From an uncultured Coriobacteriaceae bacterium (GTDB taxonomy: Bacteria > Actinomycetota > Coriobacteriia > Coriobacteriales > Atopobiaceae): a stretch of DNA of 64,000 bases. The translations under genes and the position numbers were made by a program. The stretch covers positions 1 through 64,000 of the forward strand of contig CACZFB010000003.1 in the NCBI GenBank assembly GCA_902780305.1, in the 5' to 3' direction. The notes beneath the pieces are model-generated. The model was not told the origin of the DNA, did not search any database, and worked only from the letters and a program-made list of their open reading frames with translations. Below are positions 25,967 through 33,781 of this stretch, one piece after another; position 1 is the stretch's first letter; the number at the start of each line of letters is the position of its first letter.

Positions 25967-26125
25967 TAGTGGGAAGAAGTTGAGGCCTTGTTCGTCTTTA
26001 TCTGGGATTTTACCGAGTTTTATGTCGCGACTTCCCACTAGCTAAAATAGCTAGTGGGAAGTCGCGACATAAAACTCGGTAAAATCCCAGTTGACGTCAC
26101 GCAATCCCTCAACTTCTTCCCACTA
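25967..26125. repeat. Symmetrical nested inverted-repeat element (MITE-like)
   Basis: The 411-base gap between the PurF-like gene and the first TreR-like gene holds this 159-base element. Perfect 18-base ends (TAGTGGGAAGAAGTTGAG at 25967-25984 and its complement at 26108-26125) are followed by 17-base unpaired spacers, then perfect 43-base arms (26002-26044 and 26048-26090) around AAA. Each half is itself bounded by TAGTGGGAAG and CTTCCCACTA, so it looks like two copies of a shorter element joined head to head. No ORF fits and no obvious target duplication flanks it. The rest of the gap (25739-25966) shows a possible minus-strand -10 (TATACT at 25776-25781) and nothing else I can identify. 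Confidence 0.8.
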
Positions 26126-26149
26126 ATTGAGCGTGAGCGCCCCCCATGG

Positions 26150-26869
26150 CTAGTAGCCGCGCACTGCGGTGTCGTTAAACGTGAAGAAATCCGGGCGGTG
26201 CCGGGATTGCGTAGACTCAAACATAACACCTTTGGCATTAAACGTGCGGTTGGTGACCACCGCCAGCAGGTCGAAGTCGAGCAAGTCGAGCGTTTCGCGG
26301 TCCCTGGGCGTGGCGTACTGCATGGAAATGGTGCGCTTGCTCGTGATGATTTCCATGCCAAGTACGTTTTCGGCATATGCATACACCGAGCGCTCGGCAA
26401 TCTGGGGCGTGAGACCAGGGAGTGTGGAGGCCAGGAAGTAGCTCTTGTCCCGAATGAGCGAAACGCCGTCAAACTCGCGCACGCGCTCCAGATAGATGAG
26501 CTCGTCTCCGGGGGCAAAGCCGATCTTTCCAGCAAGTGCCTCATCGGCAACCACATGCTCAAACGCCTTCACGCGGGTGCTTGCCGTGAGACCGTTGCGC
26601 GCCGCGGCCTCGGCAAAGGTCTCGATGTCTCCCAAAACGAAGTTTGCTCGCTGATGGGGCTGGTAGATAACCTTAACGCCCTTGCCGCGAATGGGTTGCA
26701 CGAAGCCATGAAGGCGCAGCACTGCAAGCGCCTTGCGCAGCGTGTTGTGTGAGCACTCGTACACCTCCACGAGTCGGTTTTCGGATGGGACAAACGATTG
26801 ATACGGATAGGTGCCCGCAATAATCTTGTCGCGCAAGTCCTCATATATTTCGTAGTAAATCTTCCTCAT
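26150..26869 (-). CDS. treR: TreR-like GntR/UTRA transcriptional regulator (copy 1)
   Basis: A 239-residue regulator. The N-terminal winged helix (1-75) is GntR type: YEDLRDKIIAGTYPYQSFVPS, then CSHNTLRKALAVLRLHGFV and RGKGVKV. The C-terminal UTRA effector domain (about 90-239) resembles TreR (GDELIYLERVREFDG, RDKSYFLASTLPGLTP). It probably represses the trehalose genes until trehalose-6-phosphate binds. It is divergent from the PTS gene and nearly identical in layout to the regulator at 29117. The ATG at 26869 is chosen because AAAGGAG lies five bases upstream; a GTG two codons earlier is possible. A GGTATT/AATACC palindrome at 26886-26900 may serve autoregulation. Confidence 0.85.
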   Translation of the reverse strand: MRKIYYEIYEDLRDKIIAGTYPYQSFVPSENRLVEVYECSHNTLRKALAVLRLHGFVQPIRGKGVKVIYQPHQRANFVLGDIETFAEAAARNGLTASTRVKAFEHVVADEALAGKIGFAPGDELIYLERVREFDGVSLIRDKSYFLASTLPGLTPQIAERSVYAYAENVLGMEIITSKRTISMQYATPRDRETLDLLDFDLLAVVTNRTFNAKGVMFESTQSRHRPDFFTFNDTAVRGY

Positions 26870-26885
26870 GTGCACTCCTTTCTGC

Positions 26886-26900
26886 GGTATTCAAAATACC
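26886..26900. promoter_or_regulatory. Palindrome upstream of treR copy 1
   Basis: GGTATT CAA AATACC, a perfect 6-3-6 inverted repeat, 17 bases in front of the regulator's start codon on the minus strand. Candidate operator by position only. Confidence 0.35.
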
Positions 26901-26913
26901 AAATAACTTGCAG

Positions 26914-26942
26914 TTGTGCGATTTTGCGCGAGGGGCCATACT
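26914..26942 (+). promoter_or_regulatory. Promoter of the trehalose PTS gene
   Basis: -35 TTGTGC (26914-26919), 17-base spacer, -10 CATACT (26937-26942). Transcription would start near 26949, just ahead of the inverted repeat at 26959-26983. Confidence 0.5.
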
Positions 26943-26958
26943 GAAAGTGTAAGCAATA

Positions 26959-26983
26959 ACTTATTCATGTTACGTGAATAAGT
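26959..26983. promoter_or_regulatory. Operator, 9-7-9 inverted repeat (TreR-like site)
   Basis: ACTTATTCA and TGAATAAGT are perfect inverted 9-mers around seven bases. A close relative (ACTCATTCA...TGGATGAGT, same spacing) lies in front of the second regulator and the hydrolase gene. The shared geometry and the two UTRA regulators suggest a TreR-type operator located just after the transcription start. Confidence 0.7.
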
Positions 26984-27010
26984 AGGCCACAAGGAAAAAG
27001 GGGAGGAAAC

Positions 27011-28993
27011 ATGGGCAAGTTCGAGAACGACGCGCGTGAGATGCTGCGTCTGGTGGGAGGCAAGGAAAACATTGCCGCCCTCACGCACTGCGTCACCCGC
27101 ATGCGCTTTACGCTGGTGGATCCCAGCATCGCCGACGTTCCGGCGATCGAAGCGCTTCCGTCTGCCAAGGGCAGCTTTACGCAGGCGGGCCAGTTCCAGG
27201 TGATCATCGGCAACGAAGTCGCCGACTTCTACGACGAGTTCGTTGCCATCAGCGGCATCACGGGCGTTTCGACCGAAGAGGCCAAGAAGCTCGCCGCGCA
27301 GCAAGGCAACCCGCTGCAACGTGCCATGGGCGCCATTGCCGAAGTGTTCGCGCCTCTCATTCCCGCCATCATCACTGGCGGTCTTATTCTTGGTTTCCGC
27401 AACGTGCTGGGAGACATGCCCTACTTTGGGCCCGAGGGCAATGCCACGCTCGCATCCATGAGCCAGTTCTGGTCGGGCGTCAACCACTTCCTCTGGCTCA
27501 TCGGCGAGGCCGTGTTCCACCTGGGCATTCCCGTGGGCATCTGCTGGTCGGTAACCCGCAAGATGGGCGGCACCGAGATGCTGGGCATCGTAATGGGCCT
27601 CACCCTCGTTTCGAGCCAGCTGCTTAACGCCTACGCCGTCGCTGGTGCAACCGAGGAGATCTGGGCCGAGTACAGCTGGGACTTTGGCTTCGCACAGGTG
27701 CACATGGTTGGCTATCAGGCACAGGTAATCCCTGCAATCTTGGCAGCGATTACCTTTAATTATCTGGAGCGGTTCTTCAAGAAGATAATACCCACCATCG
27801 TCCAGATGATCTTCGTGCCCTTCTGCTCCATCCTGCTCGCCGTTATGGCCGCTCACTTCGTGCTCGGCCCCATCGGCTGGGCTCTGGGCAGCGCCGTGTC
27901 CTCCGTCGTGAACGCAGGCATTACCGGCAGCTTCCGCGTAATCTTTGGCGCCATCTTCGGCTTCCTGTACGCCCCGCTGGTCATCACCGGTCTGCATCAC
28001 ATGACCAACGCCATCGACCTGCAGCTCATCGCCGACTTCGGCGGCACGATGCTGTGGCCCATGATCGCCCTCTCCAACATCGCGCAGGGCTCTGCCGTAC
28101 TCGCGATGTGCGTCCTGCAGAAGAAGGACGAGAACGCCGAGCAGGTGAACATCCCCGCATCCCTCTCCTGCTACCTGGGCGTAACCGAGCCCGCCATCTT
28201 TGGTGTTAACCTCAAGTTCATGTTCCCGTTCGTATGTGGCATGATCGGTTCCGCGTGCGCCGGCTTCCTCTCCTGCCTGTTCTCGTGCACGGCCAACGCC
28301 ATCGGCGTCGGCGGTCTGCCTGGCATCCTCGCCATGCAGCCGCAGTCCATGGCTCCCTACGCCCTGTGCATGCTTGTTGCCGTAGTCGTTCCGTTCGCGC
28401 TCACCTTTGTGGTTGGCAAGCGCCAGGGCGTCGACAAGGCCGCAGCGGCCGAGGGCGCCAAGGCCGAGGCCGCAGCCGCAGCCGCCGAAGCCGCAGCTGC
28501 AGCCGCAGCGGCGCTGCCCGCCCACGTAAACGCCGTGGACAACGCCACCACGCTCGCCGCCCCCATGGCCGGCGTGGCCGTGGACATGGCCGGCGTGCCC
28601 GACCCCGTGTTCGCTTCGCTCGCGATGGGCCGTGGCGTGGCCATCGAGCCCACCAACGGCGCTGTGTATGCGCCCGTGAGCGGTACCGTAACCATGCTCG
28701 CCGGCACCGGTCACGCAGTGGGCCTGCAGTCCGACGCTGGCGCCGAGATTCTCCTCCACATTGGCATCGACACCGTGGAGCTCAACGGTGGCCCGTTTAC
28801 TGCGCGCTGCGCTGCTGGTGACAAGGTCAAGGCGGGCGACATCCTCATGATGGCCGACTTGGCTGCAATCGAGGCTGCCGGTAAGCCCACCACCACCATG
28901 ATGATCGTTACCAACAGCGACGACTTCAAGACGGTCGAGCCCAAACTCGGTGCGTGCACGGCGGGTCAGGGAATCGTGGAGCTCGGAAAATAG
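27011..28993 (+). CDS. treP: Trehalose-type PTS permease, EIIBCA fusion
   Basis: A 660-residue phosphotransferase permease that imports and phosphorylates a sugar. EIIB (about 1-85) has the phospho-Cys in LTHCVTRMRF and the TreP-like SFTQAGQFQVIIGNEV. EIIC (about 105-470) has about ten membrane segments and the GITEPAIFG-like VTEPAIFGVNLKF. An Ala/Glu linker (about 478-500) leads to a glucose-type EIIA (about 520-655) with phospho-His in LLHIGIDTVEL. Bacillus TreP lacks the EIIA domain, so this version is self-contained. Trehalose specificity follows from EIIB similarity and the downstream GH13 enzyme. The ribosome binding site is GGGGAGGAAAC. Confidence 0.9.
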   Translation: MGKFENDAREMLRLVGGKENIAALTHCVTRMRFTLVDPSIADVPAIEALPSAKGSFTQAGQFQVIIGNEVADFYDEFVAISGITGVSTEEAKKLAAQQGNPLQRAMGAIAEVFAPLIPAIITGGLILGFRNVLGDMPYFGPEGNATLASMSQFWSGVNHFLWLIGEAVFHLGIPVGICWSVTRKMGGTEMLGIVMGLTLVSSQLLNAYAVAGATEEIWAEYSWDFGFAQVHMVGYQAQVIPAILAAITFNYLERFFKKIIPTIVQMIFVPFCSILLAVMAAHFVLGPIGWALGSAVSSVVNAGITGSFRVIFGAIFGFLYAPLVITGLHHMTNAIDLQLIADFGGTMLWPMIALSNIAQGSAVLAMCVLQKKDENAEQVNIPASLSCYLGVTEPAIFGVNLKFMFPFVCGMIGSACAGFLSCLFSCTANAIGVGGLPGILAMQPQSMAPYALCMLVAVVVPFALTFVVGKRQGVDKAAAAEGAKAEAAAAAAEAAAAAAAALPAHVNAVDNATTLAAPMAGVAVDMAGVPDPVFASLAMGRGVAIEPTNGAVYAPVSGTVTMLAGTGHAVGLQSDAGAEILLHIGIDTVELNGGPFTARCAAGDKVKAGDILMMADLAAIEAAGKPTTTMMIVTNSDDFKTVEPKLGACTAGQGIVELGK

Positions 28994-29031
28994 CGGCTTA
29001 GGGACGCAAACACGACCCTTCCTTTCCGGCA

Positions 29032-29068
29032 CGAGGGGGGCAAGCCTCGTCGAGGCCTGCCCCCCTCG
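29032..29068. terminator. Hairpin between treP and the second regulator
   Basis: CGAGGGGGGCA and TGCCCCCCTCG enclose an inner GCCTCG/CGAGGC stem, making one nearly continuous GC-rich hairpin between convergent genes. A T-run is weak (CGTTCTT). Confidence 0.65.
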
Positions 29069-29116
29069 CGTTCTTGGGATGCCGGGCACAAAGCCCGTAC
29101 TATGCAGGACCGTTCG

Positions 29117-29836
29117 TTAATAGCCCCTTACGGCGGTATCGTGGAAGGTAAAGAAGTCGGGACGATGACGGGATTGCGTGCACTCAATCATCACTCCCTG
29201 CTCGTTAAAGGTGTGGTTGGTTACCACGGCAAGCATGTTGAAGTCGAGCAGGTCCATAACGGCACGGTCGTCGGCCGTCGCGTAGTCGACGGTTACCGTA
29301 CGATTGCTCGTTACGATGCGCATGCCCAGCACGCCCTCGGCATACGCATACACGGAGTCCTCCGCAATGCGCGGGGTGAGTCCGGGAAACACCGAGGCCA
29401 AGAAGTAGCTCTTGTCGCGGATGAGTGCCTTCCCCTCGAACAGGCGCACGCGCTCGAGGTGCAGCAGCTCGTCACCGGTCATAAAACCGGTGAGTTCCGC
29501 AAGGGCCTCGTCGGCGACGACGTGCTCAAAGACGAGGGCCTGGGTCTGCGCCTCAAGGCCGTTGCGCGCCGCAGCCTCCTTAAACGTTTCGATGTCACCC
29601 AGCACGAAGTTCGCCCGACGCTCCGGGCGATAGATTACCAGCACGCCCTTTCCGCGAATCGGCTGGACGAACCCGTGCAGCATAAGCACCGAGATCGACT
29701 TGCGAATGGTGTTGTGCGAGCACTGGTACAGATGTATCAGCTGGCTTTCGGGCGGAATGTACGTTTGATAGCGATAGAACCCTTCGAGGATCTTGTCGCG
29801 CAGGTCCTCGTAGATCTCGTAGTAAATAGTTCGCAT
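29117..29836 (-). CDS. treR: TreR-like GntR/UTRA transcriptional regulator (copy 2)
   Basis: A 239-residue paralogue of the regulator at 26150. The two share the same start (YYEIYEDLRDKI), the same DNA-recognition region (CSHNT-RK, LHGFVQPIRGKGV) and the same end (RHRPDFFTF-DTAVRGY). The start is ATG at 29836, with GGAGG three bases upstream on the minus strand. It is divergent from the hydrolase gene, with the operator-like repeat at 29900-29924 between them. Two regulators bracketing one PTS gene suggests a duplication; they may bind each other's sites or have split the control of uptake and hydrolysis. Confidence 0.85.
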   Translation of the reverse strand: MRTIYYEIYEDLRDKILEGFYRYQTYIPPESQLIHLYQCSHNTIRKSISVLMLHGFVQPIRGKGVLVIYRPERRANFVLGDIETFKEAAARNGLEAQTQALVFEHVVADEALAELTGFMTGDELLHLERVRLFEGKALIRDKSYFLASVFPGLTPRIAEDSVYAYAEGVLGMRIVTSNRTVTVDYATADDRAVMDLLDFNMLAVVTNHTFNEQGVMIECTQSRHRPDFFTFHDTAVRGY

Positions 29837-29899
29837 AATCCTCCAGGAAGTGTTGGCACAGATAATGCACCTCTCGATGCGAGTATAGAGCTTCCCATC

Positions 29900-29924
29900 A
29901 CTCATTCATTTTACTTGGATGAGT
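29900..29924. promoter_or_regulatory. Operator, 9-7-9 inverted repeat (TreR-like site)
   Basis: ACTCATTCA and TGGATGAGT flank seven bases; one position is mismatched. It has the same layout as the site at 26959-26983 and extends into GAATGAG on the right. It lies between the divergent regulator and hydrolase genes. Confidence 0.65.
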
Positions 29925-29944
29925 GAATGAGAGGCGGTATTACT

Positions 29945-29974
29945 GCCCAAGCATATGCCTTGGGCTAATATAGT
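29945..29974 (+). promoter_or_regulatory. Promoter of the hydrolase gene with an overlapping palindrome
   Basis: GCCCAAG and CTTGGGC (7-7-7 layout, 29945-29965) cover the expected -35 region, and -10 TATAGT lies at 29969-29974. The palindrome differs from the TreR-like sites, so a second regulator may act here. It does not match a CcpA box. Confidence 0.4.
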
Positions 29975-30004
29975 TTTGGTAACGCAAAGAAGAAAGGAAC
30001 AAAG

Positions 30005-31672
30005 ATGGCGCGAGAGCTCACTCACCAGGAGCAGCTACTGGGTAACAAGGTGGTGTACCAGATCTATGTGCGGTCGTTTTGCGACTCCAACGGCGATGGC
30101 GTGGGCGATTTGGCGGGTATAACTTCCAAGCTCGACTACCTCGCCGAGCTGGGTGTCGACTGCGTGTGGATTACGCCGTTCTTTGTGAGCCCGCAAAACG
30201 ACAACGGCTACGACGTGGCCGACTACCGCGCCATCGATCCGCTGTTCGGCACGATGGCCGACTTCGAAGAGCTGGCGTGCGAGGCGTCGCGTCGTGGCAT
30301 GGAGCTCATGCTCGACATGGTGTTTAACCACACCTCAACCGAGCACGAGTGGTTTCAGCGCGCGCTTTCGGGCGACCCCACGTATCTTGCCTACTACAAG
30401 TTCGTGGATGCGGCCCCTGGTGCGACGGCCGCAGATCCCGGCGAGCCGCCCACCAATTGGGAGAGCAAGTTTGGCGGCAACGCCTGGGAGTACGTGCCCA
30501 GCCTCAACAAGTGGTACCTGCACCTGTTCGACGTGAGTCAGGCCGACCTCAACTGGGACAACCCTGCCGTTCGGGCCGAGCTGGCCGACGTGCTGCGCTT
30601 TTGGCGCGGTAAGGGCGTGAACGCGTTTAGGTTCGACGTGGTCAACCTCATCTCCAAGCCAGACACCTGGGAGAATGACGCCGAGGGTGACGGGCGTCGC
30701 TTCTACTCCGACGGCCCGCACATCCACGAGTTCCTGCAGGAACTCGTGCGTGAGGGCGGCATCGACGGCCTGCTTACCGTGGGCGAGATGAGCTCCACCT
30801 CACTGGAGAGTTGCATCGGTTACACCAACCCGACCCATCACGAGCTGGCGATGGCGTTCAACTTCCACCACCTCAAGGTGGACTATCAGGACGGCGACAA
30901 GTGGGCGCTTGCCCGACCGAACATCGCGGCGTTGCGCGACCTCTTTGTCACCTGGCAGGAGCAGATGACGGCAGGCGGCGGCTGGAACTCCCTATTCTGG
31001 TCCAACCACGACCAGCCACGTCCCAACTCCCGTTTTGGAGACACCGAGCGCTTTTGGTTCGAGTCCAGCACGCTGCTGCCCACGTGCACGCACCTCATGC
31101 GTGGCACGCCCTACATCTACCAGGGCGAGGAGCTGGGCCAGACCATTATGGACTTTGCCAGCATCGACCAGTACCGCGACGTGGAGTCGCTCAACTACTA
31201 CCGCATCCTGCAGGAGCGCGGGCATGCTGCCGAGGAGGCGTTTGCCATCGTGCGCGCACGCTCGCGCGACGACGGGCGCTATCCCATGGCGTGGGATGGC
31301 TCGCCCGCGGCGGGCTTCACGTCGGGGGAGCCGTGGATTGGCCTACCCGCCAACCACGAGCGCATTAACGTTGCCACCGAGAAGGACGACGAAGGCTCGG
31401 TGCTGGCCTACTTCATGCGGCTCATCCGCCTGCGCAAGGCCGAGGCCGTTATCCAGGCGGGCGACGTGCGGTTTGTGGATGCGGGCAACGACTGCGTTAT
31501 TGCCTACGAGCGCACGCTGGACGACACCCGCCTGCTCGTGCAGTGCAACTTCTCGGGCGAGGAGGTGCCGGCGTTGCCGACGGATGGCGGTGAGCTGCTG
31601 GTGGGCAACTATGCCCAGCCCGCCGCAAACGTGCTGGGTCCCTGGGAGGCCCGCGCCCACATCTGGCGTTAG
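30005..31672 (+). CDS. treA: Trehalose-6-phosphate hydrolase (GH13)
   Basis: A 555-residue alpha-amylase family enzyme that should split trehalose 6-phosphate into glucose and glucose 6-phosphate. Conserved regions seen: VVYQIYVRSFCDSNGDGVGD, DMVFNHTSTEHEWF, the nucleophile in FRFDVVNLISKP, the acid/base Glu in VGEMSSTS and SNHDQPR with the transition-state Asp. PTNWESKFGG and FNFHHLKVDY are the same as in Bacillus TreA, which supports phosphotrehalase over other GH13 members. The ribosome binding site is AGAAAGGAAC. The gene is expressed divergently from the second TreR-like regulator. Confidence 0.92.
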   Translation: MARELTHQEQLLGNKVVYQIYVRSFCDSNGDGVGDLAGITSKLDYLAELGVDCVWITPFFVSPQNDNGYDVADYRAIDPLFGTMADFEELACEASRRGMELMLDMVFNHTSTEHEWFQRALSGDPTYLAYYKFVDAAPGATAADPGEPPTNWESKFGGNAWEYVPSLNKWYLHLFDVSQADLNWDNPAVRAELADVLRFWRGKGVNAFRFDVVNLISKPDTWENDAEGDGRRFYSDGPHIHEFLQELVREGGIDGLLTVGEMSSTSLESCIGYTNPTHHELAMAFNFHHLKVDYQDGDKWALARPNIAALRDLFVTWQEQMTAGGGWNSLFWSNHDQPRPNSRFGDTERFWFESSTLLPTCTHLMRGTPYIYQGEELGQTIMDFASIDQYRDVESLNYYRILQERGHAAEEAFAIVRARSRDDGRYPMAWDGSPAAGFTSGEPWIGLPANHERINVATEKDDEGSVLAYFMRLIRLRKAEAVIQAGDVRFVDAGNDCVIAYERTLDDTRLLVQCNFSGEEVPALPTDGGELLVGNYAQPAANVLGPWEARAHIWR

Positions 31673-31680
31673 CAAGCGGA

Positions 31681-31752
31681 GGGGTGACCCTCGTTAATAT
31701 GCCGCTGGCGGCAATCAACGAGGGTTACCCCCTTTGATGGCTGCCAGCGGCT
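31681..31752. repeat. Family-C composite palindrome
   Basis: GGGGTGACCCTCGTT (31681-31695) pairs with AACGAGGGTTACCCC (31717-31731) with one G-T mismatch. Inside is GCCGC/GCGGC, and the inner GCCGCTGGC can alternatively pair with GCCAGCGGC at 31743-31751. It follows the hydrolase gene and probably ends its transcript. Confidence 0.6.
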
Positions 31753-31795
31753 ACCAACGCTGCTACAATCCGTAGTGTGTGCAAGGGGGTTATGC

Positions 31796-33703
31796 GTGGG
31801 TAGCAGACTAAAGAAATGGCTGGGCCTCGCCCGGAACAGCAAGTACGTGAGCGCGTTTCTCACGCGGGGCAACGTGCGTGCCGCCATATACATGTCGGTG
31901 ATCGTTATCGTGCTCGAGTGCTGGATGCTCAGTACGTTGGGACAAAACATCGTCCAGAGTGCCGCGGCGGGCAAGCCGCGCGACCTGCCTTGGATCGTGA
32001 GCCATGCCGCATGGTACGTGGGCCTTATTGCCATCGCCGCCGTGGTCCTTACGTACTGCATCCGCTTCGTGCAGGGCAAGGTAAAGAGCGGAAAGGTGGT
32101 CCAAGCGCTGCTCGTGCTGTTCTCGGTGGCGTGTTTGGTGTTTGGCGTGCACTTTGGCAACAACTCGTACATTAAGGGCGAGCAGGTACTGGCCTTCGCC
32201 ACCATGACGCTGTTCGTGTTTGGCATCCCAACGTGGCCGCCCATACCCGCGCTGGTGGCGTCGGCCATCACCTTTGGCGGCTTCTATGCCTACATCGACC
32301 ACAACGTGCCGGCAACCCTGGGTACGCAGGTCAACCTCTTTACGCTGTGGATTGCCACCTTCGTGGTCTCTTTGTCGTCCTATCACCAACGGTTGAGCGA
32401 GGCGAGCAAGGAGCGGGAGCTGGAGGAGACCAACAAGCGGCTGCGGCACATTGCTTCCTACGACGAGCCCACGGGCATCCCCAACATGCACACGTATCGT
32501 GGTGCCGTGGCCGTGCTGCTGGAAGGCATCGACGAGCTGGACACGCACTTTTCCGTCGTGTACATGGACGTGGAGAATTTTCAGGCCTACAACGGGCGCT
32601 ATGGCTTTGCTGCGGGCGACCATCTGCTGAGGGACTTTGCGCAAGGACTGCTTGAAGTGTTTGACAACGAGCTGGTGGCGCGCTTCTCGGACGACCACTT
32701 TGTGGCGCTGTGCGACACGGCCGTGGTGCCCGAGCGCGTGGAGTCTGCGCGCCAGCTGCTCAACAGCCTGCGCGGAGAAGTGCGCCTGCACCTTAAGGCC
32801 GGCGCGTACGAGCTCACGGACGAGCACGACGACGTGGGGCTGGCATGCGACAAGGCTCGCGTCGCCTGCAACCAAATTAAGCGGATGGCCGACAAGAGCC
32901 TGTGCATCTACGACGAGAAGATCGAGCTCGCGGTTACGCGCAAGCGCTACATCATCAACAACGTAAAGCGTGCCGTGAACGAGGGTTGGATTAAGGTGTT
33001 CTACCAGCCGGTGATCCGCTGCTCCGACGGTTCGGGGGAGCTGTGTGGCTACGAGGCGCTGGCGCGCTGGGACGATCCCACCTACGGGCTGCTTCCGCCC
33101 TTCGTCTTTATCGAGACGCTCGAGGAGCATCGCGAGATCGACAAGCTGGACCGCTGCATCATAGAGCAGGTGTGCCGCGACCTGCGCGCCGAGATTGACG
33201 CGGGCAAGCAGGTGGTTCCCGTGTCGCTCAACTTCTCGCGTCTGGATTTCGAGCTGTACGACGTGCCTGGCTTCTTGGACGAGATGGGGCACAAGTACAA
33301 CATCCCCAGCAGCCTGCTGGACGTGGAGATTACCGAGAGCGCCCTTACCCAGCAGATGCGGGAGCTGCAGAACACCATGGACTCGCTGCGCGAGGAGCGT
33401 TACTCGCTGTGGCTGGACGACTTTGGCAGCGGCTACTCGTCGCTCAATGTGCTCAAGGACTTCCAGTTTAACGTGCTCAAGATCGACATGGCGTTCTTGC
33501 GCGGGTTCCCCGGCAACAAGAAGTCCGGCCCGATCCTCTCGGCCATCGTGGATTTGGCCAAGGACCTGGGCCTGGTTACGCTGTGCGAGGGCGTCGAGAC
33601 GCTCGAGCAGTTTGAGTTCCTGCACTCCATTGGCTGCGACCGTGCGCAGGGCTACTACTTTGGCAAGCCCGACCCCGTCAAGCAGTTGCCCGCCGCCGTG
33701 TAA
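31796..33703 (+). CDS. Membrane protein with degenerate GGDEF and intact EAL domain
   Basis: A 635-residue protein. About five or six transmembrane helices (about 25-190) form a MASE-like sensor. A GGDEF-like domain (about 215-355) has lost its signature: the GGDEF position reads RFSDDHF, so cyclic-di-GMP synthesis is unlikely. The EAL domain (about 385-630) keeps its key groups: YEALARW, SLNFSRLDF, EITESAL, LDDFGSGYSSL, KIDMAF, CEGVET and QGYYFGKP. It should be a cyclic-di-GMP phosphodiesterase, perhaps allosterically controlled by GTP in the GGDEF part. The start is taken as GTG 31796 behind AAGGGGG. Confidence 0.85.
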   Translation: MGSRLKKWLGLARNSKYVSAFLTRGNVRAAIYMSVIVIVLECWMLSTLGQNIVQSAAAGKPRDLPWIVSHAAWYVGLIAIAAVVLTYCIRFVQGKVKSGKVVQALLVLFSVACLVFGVHFGNNSYIKGEQVLAFATMTLFVFGIPTWPPIPALVASAITFGGFYAYIDHNVPATLGTQVNLFTLWIATFVVSLSSYHQRLSEASKERELEETNKRLRHIASYDEPTGIPNMHTYRGAVAVLLEGIDELDTHFSVVYMDVENFQAYNGRYGFAAGDHLLRDFAQGLLEVFDNELVARFSDDHFVALCDTAVVPERVESARQLLNSLRGEVRLHLKAGAYELTDEHDDVGLACDKARVACNQIKRMADKSLCIYDEKIELAVTRKRYIINNVKRAVNEGWIKVFYQPVIRCSDGSGELCGYEALARWDDPTYGLLPPFVFIETLEEHREIDKLDRCIIEQVCRDLRAEIDAGKQVVPVSLNFSRLDFELYDVPGFLDEMGHKYNIPSSLLDVEITESALTQQMRELQNTMDSLREERYSLWLDDFGSGYSSLNVLKDFQFNVLKIDMAFLRGFPGNKKSGPILSAIVDLAKDLGLVTLCEGVETLEQFEFLHSIGCDRAQGYYFGKPDPVKQLPAAV

Positions 33704-33717
33704 CGTTTGCGGCAATC

Positions 33718-33746
33718 TGAGAAAAGGGGCCAAACCCCTTTTCTCA
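33718..33746. terminator. Family-A palindrome after the EAL gene
   Basis: TGAGAAAAGGGG, CCAAA, CCCCTTTTCTCA. Unlike most members it lies 14 bases beyond the stop codon (TAA) of the upstream gene. Confidence 0.65.
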
Positions 33747-33781
33747 AACCCCCTTTTCCCACGCTCGCGGAGGAAGATGCC

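Noticed and set aside
26891-29089. 732-codon open frame antisense to the PTS gene
   Set aside because: A GC-rich shadow frame: it has no ribosome binding site and no recognisable domain, while the opposite strand encodes a complete EIIBCA protein.
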